A stretch of DNA of 6,286 bases from Bacillota bacterium (GTDB lineage Bacteria > Bacillota_I > Bacilli_A > MOL361 > Turicibacteraceae). The first letter of the stretch is position 1. Each line of letters opens with the position of its first letter. The notes under the pieces were generated by a model. It was given only the letters and a program-made list of their open reading frames with translations. It was not told the origin of the DNA and did no database searches. The stretch is taken from assembly GCA_003486705.1 (NCBI GenBank), contig DNGE01000095.1, positions 1,330 to 7,615 on the forward strand, in the 5' to 3' direction. Positions 1-5,740 of the stretch are shown here, piece by piece. The position numbers and the translations under genes were made by a program.

Positions 1-940
1 GGTGCAACCGAACACCGTCATTGTTCTACACAACGGTTCACCTGTTGAAATGCCTTGGGTGAATGAGGTTTCAGCCATTGTTGAAGTTTACTTAGGGGGC
101 CAAGGGGTAGGAGAGGCTACGGTGAATGTCTTATATGGGGAAGTGAATCCAAGTGGAAAACTTGCTGAAACATTCCCAATCCACTTAGAAGACAATCCCT
201 CTTACTTAAACTTCCCAGGATATCTTGACACTGTTGATTATCGTGAAGGGGTTTATGTTGGGTATCGCTATTATGATTCGAAAAAACAAGATGTCTTGTT
301 CCCATTTGGACACGGCTTAAGTTATACAACGTTTGAATATTCTAATTTGCATTTTAGTTCTGAAGCAATCAAAGATACGGACACACTTGATGTTTATGTG
401 GATGTGACAAATACAGGAACACGTGCTGGAAAAGAAGTCGTACAATTGTATGTCAAAGATTTAACTGGGGTTGGCTTACGTCCCGATAAAGAATTAAAAA
501 ATTTTGAAAAGATCAGTTTGTTAGTTGGTGAAACCAAAACCGTTAAGATGACACTCTCAAAACGTTCATTTGCTTGGTTTAATGAAGCGATTCAGGATTG
601 GTATTGTGCAAGTGGCGCATATGAAATCCTGGTTGGTTCATCATCAAGAGACATTCGTTTAACCAAACAACTGCACCTCACCTCTTCTACGATTATTCCA
701 TTTGTGATTACCCCAAACACCTTAGTGGGGGATTTGTTAAAGATTGAAGCTTTAAAACCATACATTCAACAATTTATGGCGATGAATGCTGACGGTTTCG
801 AAGCCAACGAGGCGATTTCAGAAGAGATGATCATGGCGATGATTGAAAACTTTCCACTACGCGCCATGCGCGGCTTTATGGGACTATCAAATGAGCAGTT
901 ACAAAACATGATGACTCAATTAAACGCTGCCTTAGCCTAA
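1..940 (+). CDS. Glycoside hydrolase family 3 beta-glucosidase, C-terminal part (5' end outside window)
   Basis: GH3 enzymes release glucose or related sugars from the non-reducing end of beta-glucosides. The frame is open to the left edge with no plausible start, and the first visible codon (GTG at 2) lies inside a conserved core, so the gene is cut. About 312 residues remain. Visible landmarks, numbered on the fragment: NTVIVLHNGSPVEMPW near 4-19, GGQ at 32-34 and NPSGKL at 49-54 of the GH3 C-terminal alpha/beta domain; DNPSYLNFPG at 64-73; FPFGHGLSYT at 100-109, the family's best signature; then a fibronectin-III-like domain at about 129-220 (VTNTGTRAGKEVVQLYV). A tail of about 90 residues (221-312), helical and Met-rich at its end, resembles extensions I recall on Bacillota GH3 enzymes. 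The nucleophile Asp lies in the missing N-terminal domain, so activity and export cannot be judged. It ends in TAA at 938-940. Family certain, substrate inferred. Confidence 0.93.
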   Translation, partial: VQPNTVIVLHNGSPVEMPWVNEVSAIVEVYLGGQGVGEATVNVLYGEVNPSGKLAETFPIHLEDNPSYLNFPGYLDTVDYREGVYVGYRYYDSKKQDVLFPFGHGLSYTTFEYSNLHFSSEAIKDTDTLDVYVDVTNTGTRAGKEVVQLYVKDLTGVGLRPDKELKNFEKISLLVGETKTVKMTLSKRSFAWFNEAIQDWYCASGAYEILVGSSSRDIRLTKQLHLTSSTIIPFVITPNTLVGDLLKIEALKPYIQQFMAMNADGFEANEAISEEMIMAMIENFPLRAMRGFMGLSNEQLQNMMTQLNAALA

Positions 941-1055
941 CAAAGAGACCCCTTTTTACGTAAAAAATGAGTTATACGTTCTAAAGTGTGAGAGTGTAAT
1001 GCCCACTTATTTGATGGCAATTAGGCAGATACTTAATTAAGAAAATAAAAATTCA

Positions 1056-1094
1056 ACATAGGCTGTCACCTAGTTTCAGACCTTACATATAATA
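1056..1094 (+). promoter_or_regulatory. Candidate promoter of the repeat protein, sigma-K-like, overlapping GerE-like half-sites
   Basis: The stretch CATATAATA at 1086-1094 matches the sigma-K -10 pattern CATAnnnTA. CACC at 1067-1070 fits the sigma-K -35 pattern (A/C)AC(A/C), with 15 bases between, about one short of the usual spacing. The same bases include a perfect sigma-A -10 (TATAAT, 1088-1093), but the best sigma-A -35 nearby (CTGTCA, 1063-1068) is a 4/6 match at 19 bp. ACATAGGCTGTC at 1056-1067 matches 11 of 12 positions of the GerE consensus RWWTRGGYNNYY as I recall it. An inverted TAGG (minus strand, 1069-1072) faces it across 6 bp. A promoter here is likely; the sigma factor is inference. 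Confidence 0.5.
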
Positions 1095-1107
1095 AATAGA
1101 AAATATG

Positions 1108-1125
1108 AGGTGAAGGAGTGTAAAG
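1108..1125 (+). promoter_or_regulatory. Strong ribosome binding site of the repeat protein
   Basis: AAGGAG at 1113-1118 sits 7 bases before the ATG at 1126, with a second purine-rich AGGTGA just upstream. This fixes the start and argues that the low-complexity frame is really translated. Confidence 0.85.
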
Positions 1126-1779
1126 ATGACAGAACATGTTTGGTATTATTATCCTGTATTAGAAGAAAATATCGATATTCATCACAATGATTTTCGAAAT
1201 ACAATCGATTTTAATTCACAAGAATTTAGAAATGCCGTTGGATTTCAACAGCAAGACGTGAGAGCTGCTAGACCTGTACAAGGCATGCATGCTGGTGGAT
1301 GGGGAGGTAACCAGTTGGGACATGCAGGAAATTGGAATGGAAATGGAAACTTAAATCATAATGCAAACTGGAACGGCAATGGAAACTTGAACCACAATGG
1401 GAATTGGAACGGTAATGGAAATTGGAATCAAAATGGGAATTGGAATCATAATGGAAACTGGAACAATGGGTGGAATCATGATGCAAATTGGAACAATAAT
1501 TCTAACCATAATGTAAACTGGAATACGAATTGGAATCACAATACAAATTGGAATAATGGCTATTATCCTTATGGCGGTGTTGCACCCTTTTTAGTCGGTG
1601 GTTTAACCGGTGCAGCCATTGCCTCATCGTCAGAATCGTACCCGCAACCTTATCCGCAACCATATCCATATCCTTATCCATACCCACAACCCTATCCAGT
1701 TCCTTATGGTCAACCACAACAACAAACACCTCAATCTGGCATTTCGCAACCACCATATGGTTACCCACAACAAATGTAA
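1126..1779 (+). CDS. Asn/Trp hexapeptide-repeat protein with Pro/Tyr-rich tail, possible spore coat or surface protein
   Basis: Function is not recognised. The 217-residue product has four zones. Residues 8-51 form an 11-residue repeat (HHNDFRNTIDF, NSQEFRNAVGF, then degenerate QQQDVRAARPV). Residues 68-109 are seven consecutive hexapeptides of the form [GA]-N-[WL]-N-x-N, continuing irregularly to about 145. Residues 150-169 are a short hydrophobic Gly/Ala segment (VAPFLVGGLTGAAIA). Residues 171-217 are rich in Pro, Tyr and Gln with PYPQ and PYPY runs. There is no N-terminal signal peptide, no Cys and almost no Lys. The PFLxGGLxG core followed by a PYPYP tail recalls small coat-associated proteins of spore-forming Bacillota, and the sigma-K-like promoter fits that. 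It could equally be a cytoplasmic or surface low-complexity protein. It appears monocistronic: a terminator follows directly. Codon choice varies between repeats, which supports selection on the protein. Confidence 0.85.
   Translation: MTEHVWYYYPVLEENIDIHHNDFRNTIDFNSQEFRNAVGFQQQDVRAARPVQGMHAGGWGGNQLGHAGNWNGNGNLNHNANWNGNGNLNHNGNWNGNGNWNQNGNWNHNGNWNNGWNHDANWNNNSNHNVNWNTNWNHNTNWNNGYYPYGGVAPFLVGGLTGAAIASSSESYPQPYPQPYPYPYPYPQPYPVPYGQPQQQTPQSGISQPPYGYPQQM
1327..1452 (+). repeat. Seven tandem imperfect 18-bp units encoding [GA]-N-[WL]-N-x-N
   Basis: Seven contiguous 18-base units encode GNWNGN, GNLNHN, ANWNGN, GNLNHN, GNWNGN, GNWNQN and GNWNHN. The first four form two 36-bp double units (W-unit then L-unit). 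Asn and Gly codons differ between units (aat/aac, gga/ggg/ggc), so the DNA has diverged while the peptide pattern is kept. Less regular NWN-rich sequence continues to about 1560. Confidence 0.9.
1636..1725 (+). repeat. Pro/Tyr/Gln-rich coding repeat (YPQP and YPYP units)
   Basis: Short 6- and 12-base units of the type tat-cca / caa-cct encode SYPQPYPQPYPYPYPYPQP and on to QPQQQ. This forms the tail of the repeat protein. The lack of charged residues and high Tyr content are typical of structural proteins that cross-link or phase-separate, but that is inference. Confidence 0.7.
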
Positions 1780-1812
1780 AATTTTTGATTGCCCATTTAT
1801 AAATAATTTATT

Positions 1813-1850
1813 AAATATAGTGACTTTTATGGAGTTACTATATTTTTTTT
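1813..1850 (+). terminator. Rho-independent terminator after the repeat protein
   Basis: The left arm (1813-1825, ATATAGTGACT core) pairs with the right arm (1833-1845, AGTTACTATAT core), including one G-T wobble. The loop is 7 nt (TTTATGG) and the T-run extends to 1850. The stem is AT-rich, so termination may be partial and some readthrough into cdaR is possible. Confidence 0.8.
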
Positions 1851-1892
1851 GTCCATAATAACAAAAAGGGAACATTATTTAAAGAACTGGAG
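1849..1892 (+). promoter_or_regulatory. Weak candidate promoter and ribosome binding site for cdaR
   Basis: Only 49 bp separate the upstream terminator from the cdaR start. A possible -35 TTGTCC (1849-1854, 4/6) and -10 CATTAT (1873-1878, 4/6) are 18 bp apart. GGAG at 1889-1892 lies 7 bases before the ATG at 1900. The RBS is convincing; the promoter is weak and overlaps the T-tract, so readthrough from upstream is an alternative source of transcript. Confidence 0.35.
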
Positions 1893-1899
1893 TGATCTT

Positions 1900-2985
1900 A
1901 TGGGAGTATTAATTGATCAAATATTAGCACAACAAATAGTAGATGCAACGCACCAAGTGATTGAAAAAGATATAAACTTTATTAATATAGAGGGTATGAT
2001 TATTGCGAGTACGAATCCAAATCGTATGGGACAATTTCACGAAGCAGGCTATGGAGCTATTCAAGCGGCGGAAGTGAAAATAGTTGATTCAAATACAGCG
2101 TATGAAGGTGCGCAAAAAGGAGTTAATCTTCCCATTTTAATAGACGGCGACGTTTACGGTGTCATAGGGATTACAGGAGAACCAAAGGAAGTTTTAAAAT
2201 ACGGTTTTTTAGCAACCAAAATTACCGAGGTATTAATTAAAGATAAAGAGATGAGTTCTCATGTTGAGACACGACAACAAATGATTGCCTCGCTCATGAG
2301 CATGTGCATGAGTGAGAAAAAGGTGTCTTCTTTGCAATTAAGTGATATTTTATCTCATTTAAACATCAATGAAGACGATCGATATTGCTGTGTTTGTATT
2401 GAATTAAACAAATACCATTTAAACCAAGCGACACTACAAAGTCGTCTCAGAAATATAATCGAAAGTTATCAAATTGAGTTGTTTTCGTATACGTACCCCA
2501 ATTTATTTACCTTCATTCTATCTGAGCAAAAGTGGGAACATGTTGTGAAAAATAAAGAAACCTTACAGAATATAGGAAAGGAGGTTGTTTGGTGTGGAAT
2601 TGGAGACTTTGAACCAATCACTAACATCCAACAATCTTTTACAGCAGCAACCATTGCCTTGAAGTACTGTAAACAATATGATTTAGATTATATGAGATAT
2701 GAAAATTTAGACTTCGAACTACTTGTAGAGGATATGAAAGAAACAACGAAGCAGAAATACATTAAAAAAATGATTAGCTTATTAGATGATGAAGACATTG
2801 AATTTTTAACGCAATATTATCAATGTAACTTATCATTAAAAGAAACAGCTGAAACAATGTTTATTCACAAAAATACAGTTCAGTATCGTTTGGAAAGAAT
2901 TTATCGTAAAACAAGAATCAATCCACGTGTTTTTAATGAATCCGCTTTATTATATTTAGCGATTAAATTAAAGAAACTAAAATGA
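1900..2985 (+). CDS. cdaR: CdaR-type sugar-diacid / glycerate utilisation transcriptional regulator
   Basis: This DNA-binding activator family responds to sugar acids; E. coli CdaR (SdaR) controls galactarate, glucarate and glycerate genes. The 361-residue product is close to E. coli CdaR (about 385). Residues 4 to about 130 form the diacid-recognition domain, with IASTNPNRMGQFHEAG at 35-50 and GVNLPILIDGDVYGVIGITG at 74-93. A degenerate GGDEF-like linker region follows (about 140-290). A PucR/CdaR-type helix-turn-helix sits at 311-343 (LSLKETAETMFIHKNTVQYR, then LERI...NPR). The start is ATG 1900, because GGAG lies 7 bases upstream and the family's N-terminus begins here; the frame also runs upstream to a TTG at 1849, which lies in the terminator T-tract. 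The glycerate kinase and GntP permease that follow are its likely targets. The effector in this host, probably glycerate or a diacid, is inferred. Confidence 0.93.
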   Translation: MGVLIDQILAQQIVDATHQVIEKDINFINIEGMIIASTNPNRMGQFHEAGYGAIQAAEVKIVDSNTAYEGAQKGVNLPILIDGDVYGVIGITGEPKEVLKYGFLATKITEVLIKDKEMSSHVETRQQMIASLMSMCMSEKKVSSLQLSDILSHLNINEDDRYCCVCIELNKYHLNQATLQSRLRNIIESYQIELFSYTYPNLFTFILSEQKWEHVVKNKETLQNIGKEVVWCGIGDFEPITNIQQSFTAATIALKYCKQYDLDYMRYENLDFELLVEDMKETTKQKYIKKMISLLDDEDIEFLTQYYQCNLSLKETAETMFIHKNTVQYRLERIYRKTRINPRVFNESALLYLAIKLKKLK

Positions 2986-3000
2986 TAAGGTTTTCTTATC
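2984..3000 (+). other. Small hairpin at the cdaR stop codon
   Basis: GATAAG (2984-2989) and CTTATC (2995-3000) form a 6-bp stem with a GTTTT loop, overlapping the TGA stop of cdaR. It has no T-run of its own and may protect the 3' end or assist the terminator just downstream. Confidence 0.45.
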
Positions 3001-3002
3001 TG

Positions 3003-3075
3003 AGCATGTGTCTGGTCTCAAAAATATAAAAAAACAAGTGAAAACCTTTTAAAACTTGTTTTTTTTAGCATGTGT
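3003..3075. repeat. 9-bp direct repeat AGCATGTGT flanking the cdaR terminator
   Basis: AGCATGTGT occurs at 3003-3011 and again at 3067-3075, starts 64 bp apart, on either side of the terminator hairpin and upstream of the glycerate kinase promoter. I did not notice a third copy in the window. It could be a regulator operator pair or chance. Confidence 0.4.
3028..3066 (+). terminator. Rho-independent terminator of cdaR
   Basis: A 12-bp stem pairs AAAAAAACAAGT (3028-3039) with ACTTGTTTTTTT (3054-3065), around a 14-nt loop that can itself fold (AAAA against TTTT). The 3' arm supplies the T-run. The A-run on the left arm means it could also work on minus-strand transcripts. It separates cdaR from the kinase transcript. 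Confidence 0.85.
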
Positions 3076-3078
3076 AAC

Positions 3079-3150
3079 AAAAAAAGTTGTTTTTTTAAAA
3101 AAATCTTCATTAGATAGTCCATGGTGTTAAATGTGGAAAAAAGGTATAAT
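3079..3150 (+). promoter_or_regulatory. Promoter region of the glycerate kinase gene
   Basis: A perfect -10 TATAAT lies at 3145-3150, 27 bases before the start codon. The -35 position (about 3122-3127, TGGTGT) is poor, as expected for an activator-dependent promoter. Upstream, A7 (3079-3085), T7 (3090-3096) and A7 (3097-3103) tracts form a rigid or bent, UP-element-like region. CdaR dependence is inferred from gene order. Confidence 0.6.
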
Positions 3151-3177
3151 ACTACGGTAGCGAAAGGAGTTTTAATT

Positions 3178-4323
3178 ATGAAAGTTGTAGTAGCGATGGA
3201 TTCGCTTAAAGGTAGCTTAACGTCAATGGAAGCTGGCGATGCGATAAAAGAAAGTATTTTAAATGTTGATTCAACGTGTGAGGTGATTGTGAAACCTTTA
3301 GCCGATGGTGGTGAAGGAACAACAGCTGCACTTGTTGCCGGAATGGGTGGTGTCATGGAAACATTATCGGTGACAGGACCTATTTTTGAAAAGGTAGAAG
3401 CTCATTTTGGGTTGTTACCACTTAGCAATACGGCAATCATCGAAATGGCTGAAGCCGCTGGACTACCACAAGTACCTGCGTCTTTTCGTAACCCATTAGT
3501 AACGACGACTTACGGAGTAGGTGAGATGATTAAACATTGCGTTGAAGCTGGTATGCGTAAATTTATCGTTGGTATTGGTGGATCTGCAACAAATGATGCA
3601 GGAATCGGGATGTTAATGGCACTAGGATATCGCTTTTTAGATGAAAGCGGTAACGAGGTCTCGCAAGGTGGACAAGGTTTAGCACACATTGTTTCAATTG
3701 ATGAAAGCAAGGTGTTACCTGCTTTAAAAGAGTGTGAATTTAAAATTGCGTGTGACGTCAATAATCCGTTATATGGGTTAAATGGAGCGGCACACATTTA
3801 TGGACCGCAAAAAGGAGCGACACCTGAAATCGTTGAAGCGTTGGACAAAGGGTTAATGAGTTTTGCAGACGTTGTAACAAAACATAAAGGTGAAGATTTT
3901 TCACAACGTCCTGGAGCTGGAGCAGCAGGTGGTTTAGGATTTGCCTTTACAGCCTTTTTAAATGGAACATTAGAATCAGGCATTAAAATCATTTTAGAAG
4001 AAACAAAACTTGAAGAAGCTTTAAAAGATGCAGATTTAGTGTTTACGGGTGAAGGTCGTTTAGATAACCAAACAGCAATGGGGAAAGCACCGATTGGGGT
4101 TGCCAAACTAGCTAAAAAATATAACTTACCCGTTATTGGAATTGCTGGAGCTTTAGCGAAAGAAGCTAAAATGTGTAATGTTGAAGGAATCGATGCTTAC
4201 TTCTCAATCGTTAATGCCGCGATGTCATTAGAAGATGCGATGGATAAAACAAAGGCGCGTGAAAATATGGTGCAAACAGTGGAGCAAATTTTCCAATTGA
4301 TTCATGTATTTCAAACGAAGTAA
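3178..4323 (+). CDS. glxK: Glycerate 2-kinase, GlxK/GarK family
   Basis: It phosphorylates D-glycerate with ATP; the bacterial GarK/GlxK class is reported to give 2-phosphoglycerate, which enters lower glycolysis. The 381-residue product equals the length of the E. coli enzymes as I recall them. Conserved blocks are all present: MDSLKGSL at 7-14, PLADGGEGT at 40-48, GIGGSATNDAG at 132-142, CDVNNPLYG at 192-200, PGAGAAGGLGF at 245-255 and TGEGRLDNQT at 290-299. The protein is soluble and cytosolic. The start is ATG 3178: AAAGGAG ends 8 bases upstream and MKVVVAMDS is the family N-terminus. An in-frame ATG at 3121 lies upstream of the -10 box and would add 19 atypical residues. No frameshift or missing motif is seen. 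The next gene, a GntP-family permease, lies 113 bp downstream with no terminator between, so co-transcription is likely. Confidence 0.96.
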   Translation: MKVVVAMDSLKGSLTSMEAGDAIKESILNVDSTCEVIVKPLADGGEGTTAALVAGMGGVMETLSVTGPIFEKVEAHFGLLPLSNTAIIEMAEAAGLPQVPASFRNPLVTTTYGVGEMIKHCVEAGMRKFIVGIGGSATNDAGIGMLMALGYRFLDESGNEVSQGGQGLAHIVSIDESKVLPALKECEFKIACDVNNPLYGLNGAAHIYGPQKGATPEIVEALDKGLMSFADVVTKHKGEDFSQRPGAGAAGGLGFAFTAFLNGTLESGIKIILEETKLEEALKDADLVFTGEGRLDNQTAMGKAPIGVAKLAKKYNLPVIGIAGALAKEAKMCNVEGIDAYFSIVNAAMSLEDAMDKTKARENMVQTVEQIFQLIHVFQTK

Positions 4324-4436
4324 TCATGAATGACAAGTCTTAGTTTGTAAGGATGGCGTTGCGTAGGGTTAAATCTAAGAGGATGTTAACGATTCTAAAC
4401 GTGTTATAAAACAACACAACAAAGGAGCTTTAAAAG
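4324..4436 (+). promoter_or_regulatory. Kinase-permease intergenic region with RBS and weak control elements
   Basis: No terminator hairpin is seen, so the permease can be reached from the kinase promoter. TATAAA at 4405-4410 is a possible -10 without a recognisable -35. ATGTTAACGATTCTA (4383-4397) resembles a CcpA cre site with two mismatches. GTGTT and AACAC arms (about 4401-4405 and 4413-4417) form a small dyad. AAAGGAG (4421-4427) is a strong RBS, 9 bases before ATG 4437. Only the RBS is well supported. Confidence 0.45.
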
Positions 4437-5687
4437 ATGGAAATTTCAACGTTTAGCGCGCTACTTGGTTTAGCGGTCGCGATTATTTTAATTATTAAAA
4501 AAGTTCAACCGGCGTACAGCTTAATTTTAGGGGCTTTAATTGGTGGTTTAGTTGGTGGAGCAGGTCTTGAAGGAACTGTTTCAATCATGATGGACGGGGC
4601 GAAAGGGATTATGCCAGCCATCCTTCGTATTATTACCTCTGGGGTTTTAGCTGGAATCTTAATTCAAACAGGTTCGGCAGCGAAAATTGCGGATCAAATT
4701 GTCAAATCGTTAGGTCAAAAGCGTGCGTTATTTGCATTAGCGTTAGCGACCATGATTTTAACAGCTTCTGGAGTATTTATTGATATCGCCGTGATTACGG
4801 TTGCTCCCATTGCATTAGCATTAGGTAAAAAACTAAACTACTCAAAAATGGCTGTTTTATTTGCGATGATTGGTGGAGGAAAAGCAGGTAATATTATTTC
4901 TCCAAACCCGAATACGATTGCTGCATCAGAAAACTTTGGTGTGGAATTATCAAGCTTAATGGCTGCAAACGTTGTGCCGGCTATTGTTGGATTAGTGATG
5001 ACGGTTGTCATTGTTCGCTTCTTAGTGAAAAAAGGTGATGCAATTCATGACGTAACAGATGAAACTAATGGTGAAGAGTTACCAAGCTTTTTTGCTGCTG
5101 TTGTGGGGCCATTAGTTGCAATTATATTATTAGCATTACGCCCAATCGCTGGTATTTCAGTTGATCCCTTAATTGCATTACCAGTCGGTGGAATCGTTGG
5201 GGTTATTGCCTGTGGTCAATTCAAAAAGACAAACGAATATATCACATTTGGATTGCAAAAAATGATGCCGGTTGCGATTTTATTAATCGGAACAGGAGCA
5301 GTTGCAGGTATTATTAAAGCATCGACGGTTCAAGCCACAACGATTGCTTTATTAAATGGAATGAATATGCCTGAGTTTTTATTAGCGCCAATCGCCGGTA
5401 TTTTAATGGGGGCAGCAACGGCTTCAACAACGTCTGGGGCTACGATTGCATCGGCAACCTTCTCAGCACCAATCGTGGCAGCAGGGATTACACCATTAGC
5501 TGGAGCAGCGATGGTTCATGCAGGAGCAACGGTACTGGATACACTACCTCACGGGTCATTCTTCCACGCAACAGCGGGGGCCACACACACAAGCATTAAC
5601 GAACGTTTAAAATTAATTCCTTATGAAGCCGCAATTGGGTTAACCATGACCATTGTGTCAACGATTATGTGGGGAATGATTCTTTAA
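4437..5687 (+). CDS. GntP-family permease, probable glycerate / sugar-acid transporter
   Basis: GntP-family proteins are proton-coupled cytoplasmic membrane importers of gluconate and related hydroxy acids. The 416-residue product is almost wholly hydrophobic, with many predicted transmembrane stretches (for example 5-20, 27-44, 62-78, 97-129, 171-196, 219-250 and 390-416) and one clear hydrophilic loop at about 197-216. Family signatures visible are GGGKAGNIISPNPNT at 146-160, the Thr/Ser/Ala-rich re-entrant-like stretch at about 326-350 (AATASTTSGATIASATFSAP) and DTLPHGSFFHATAG at 368-381. The C-terminus (MWGMIL) is compact. The start is ATG 4437 with AAAGGAG upstream. Its place after the kinase and behind a CdaR regulator makes glycerate the most likely substrate, although gluconate or another short hydroxy acid cannot be excluded. 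Family assignment is firm; specificity is inferred from context. Confidence 0.92.
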   Translation: MEISTFSALLGLAVAIILIIKKVQPAYSLILGALIGGLVGGAGLEGTVSIMMDGAKGIMPAILRIITSGVLAGILIQTGSAAKIADQIVKSLGQKRALFALALATMILTASGVFIDIAVITVAPIALALGKKLNYSKMAVLFAMIGGGKAGNIISPNPNTIAASENFGVELSSLMAANVVPAIVGLVMTVVIVRFLVKKGDAIHDVTDETNGEELPSFFAAVVGPLVAIILLALRPIAGISVDPLIALPVGGIVGVIACGQFKKTNEYITFGLQKMMPVAILLIGTGAVAGIIKASTVQATTIALLNGMNMPEFLLAPIAGILMGAATASTTSGATIASATFSAPIVAAGITPLAGAAMVHAGATVLDTLPHGSFFHATAGATHTSINERLKLIPYEAAIGLTMTIVSTIMWGMIL

Positions 5688-5695
5688 TAGAAAGT

Positions 5696-5740
5696 AAAAA
5701 GATGAAGTGCACACGTTTGCGTATGCGCTTCATCTTTTTT
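5696..5740. terminator. Strong bidirectional terminator between permease and Spx/ArsC-like gene
   Basis: The left arm 5696-5710 (AAAAAGATGAAGTGC) pairs with 5725-5739 (GCGCTTCATCTTTTT) with one G-T wobble. The stem continues inward past one mismatch to ACG/CGT around a TTTG loop. A-run and T-run ends make it work on both strands. The minus-strand stop codon (5739-5741) overlaps its edge. Confidence 0.93.

Noticed and set aside
953..966. Perfect palindrome TTTTTACGTAAAAA after the GH3 gene
   Set aside because: It has almost no loop, weak A-T pairs and no following T-run, so it is not a convincing terminator. I see no clear terminator or gene in 941-1055.
999..1040. Small ATG frame of 13 codons between the GH3 gene and the repeat gene
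   Set aside because: Very short, no Shine-Dalgarno sequence, no recognisable features.
1327..1560. CRISPR-like or other non-coding repeat array
   Set aside because: Units are contiguous without spacers, are multiples of three and encode a regular peptide in one frame with an RBS; it is a coding repeat.
1268..1768. Several minus-strand open frames of 60-90 codons, rich in Ile/Pro, His/Ser or Val/Asp, across the repeat gene
   Set aside because: They are antisense images of the plus-strand tandem repeats; no start has a credible RBS and the products are low-complexity mirrors of the real gene.
1849..1899. TTG-initiated 17-residue extension of cdaR
   Set aside because: The TTG lies in the T-run of the preceding terminator without an RBS; ATG 1900 has GGAG at ideal spacing and matches the family N-terminus.
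3121..3177. Upstream ATG adding 19 residues to glycerate kinase
   Set aside because: It lies upstream of the -10 box TATAAT at 3145-3150 and lacks an RBS; ATG 3178 follows AAAGGAG and begins the conserved MKVVVAMDS.
3018..3356. 112-codon minus-strand open frame over the cdaR-glxK gap
   Set aside because: It runs through the terminator and promoter and into the conserved kinase gene; no RBS or recognisable motif.
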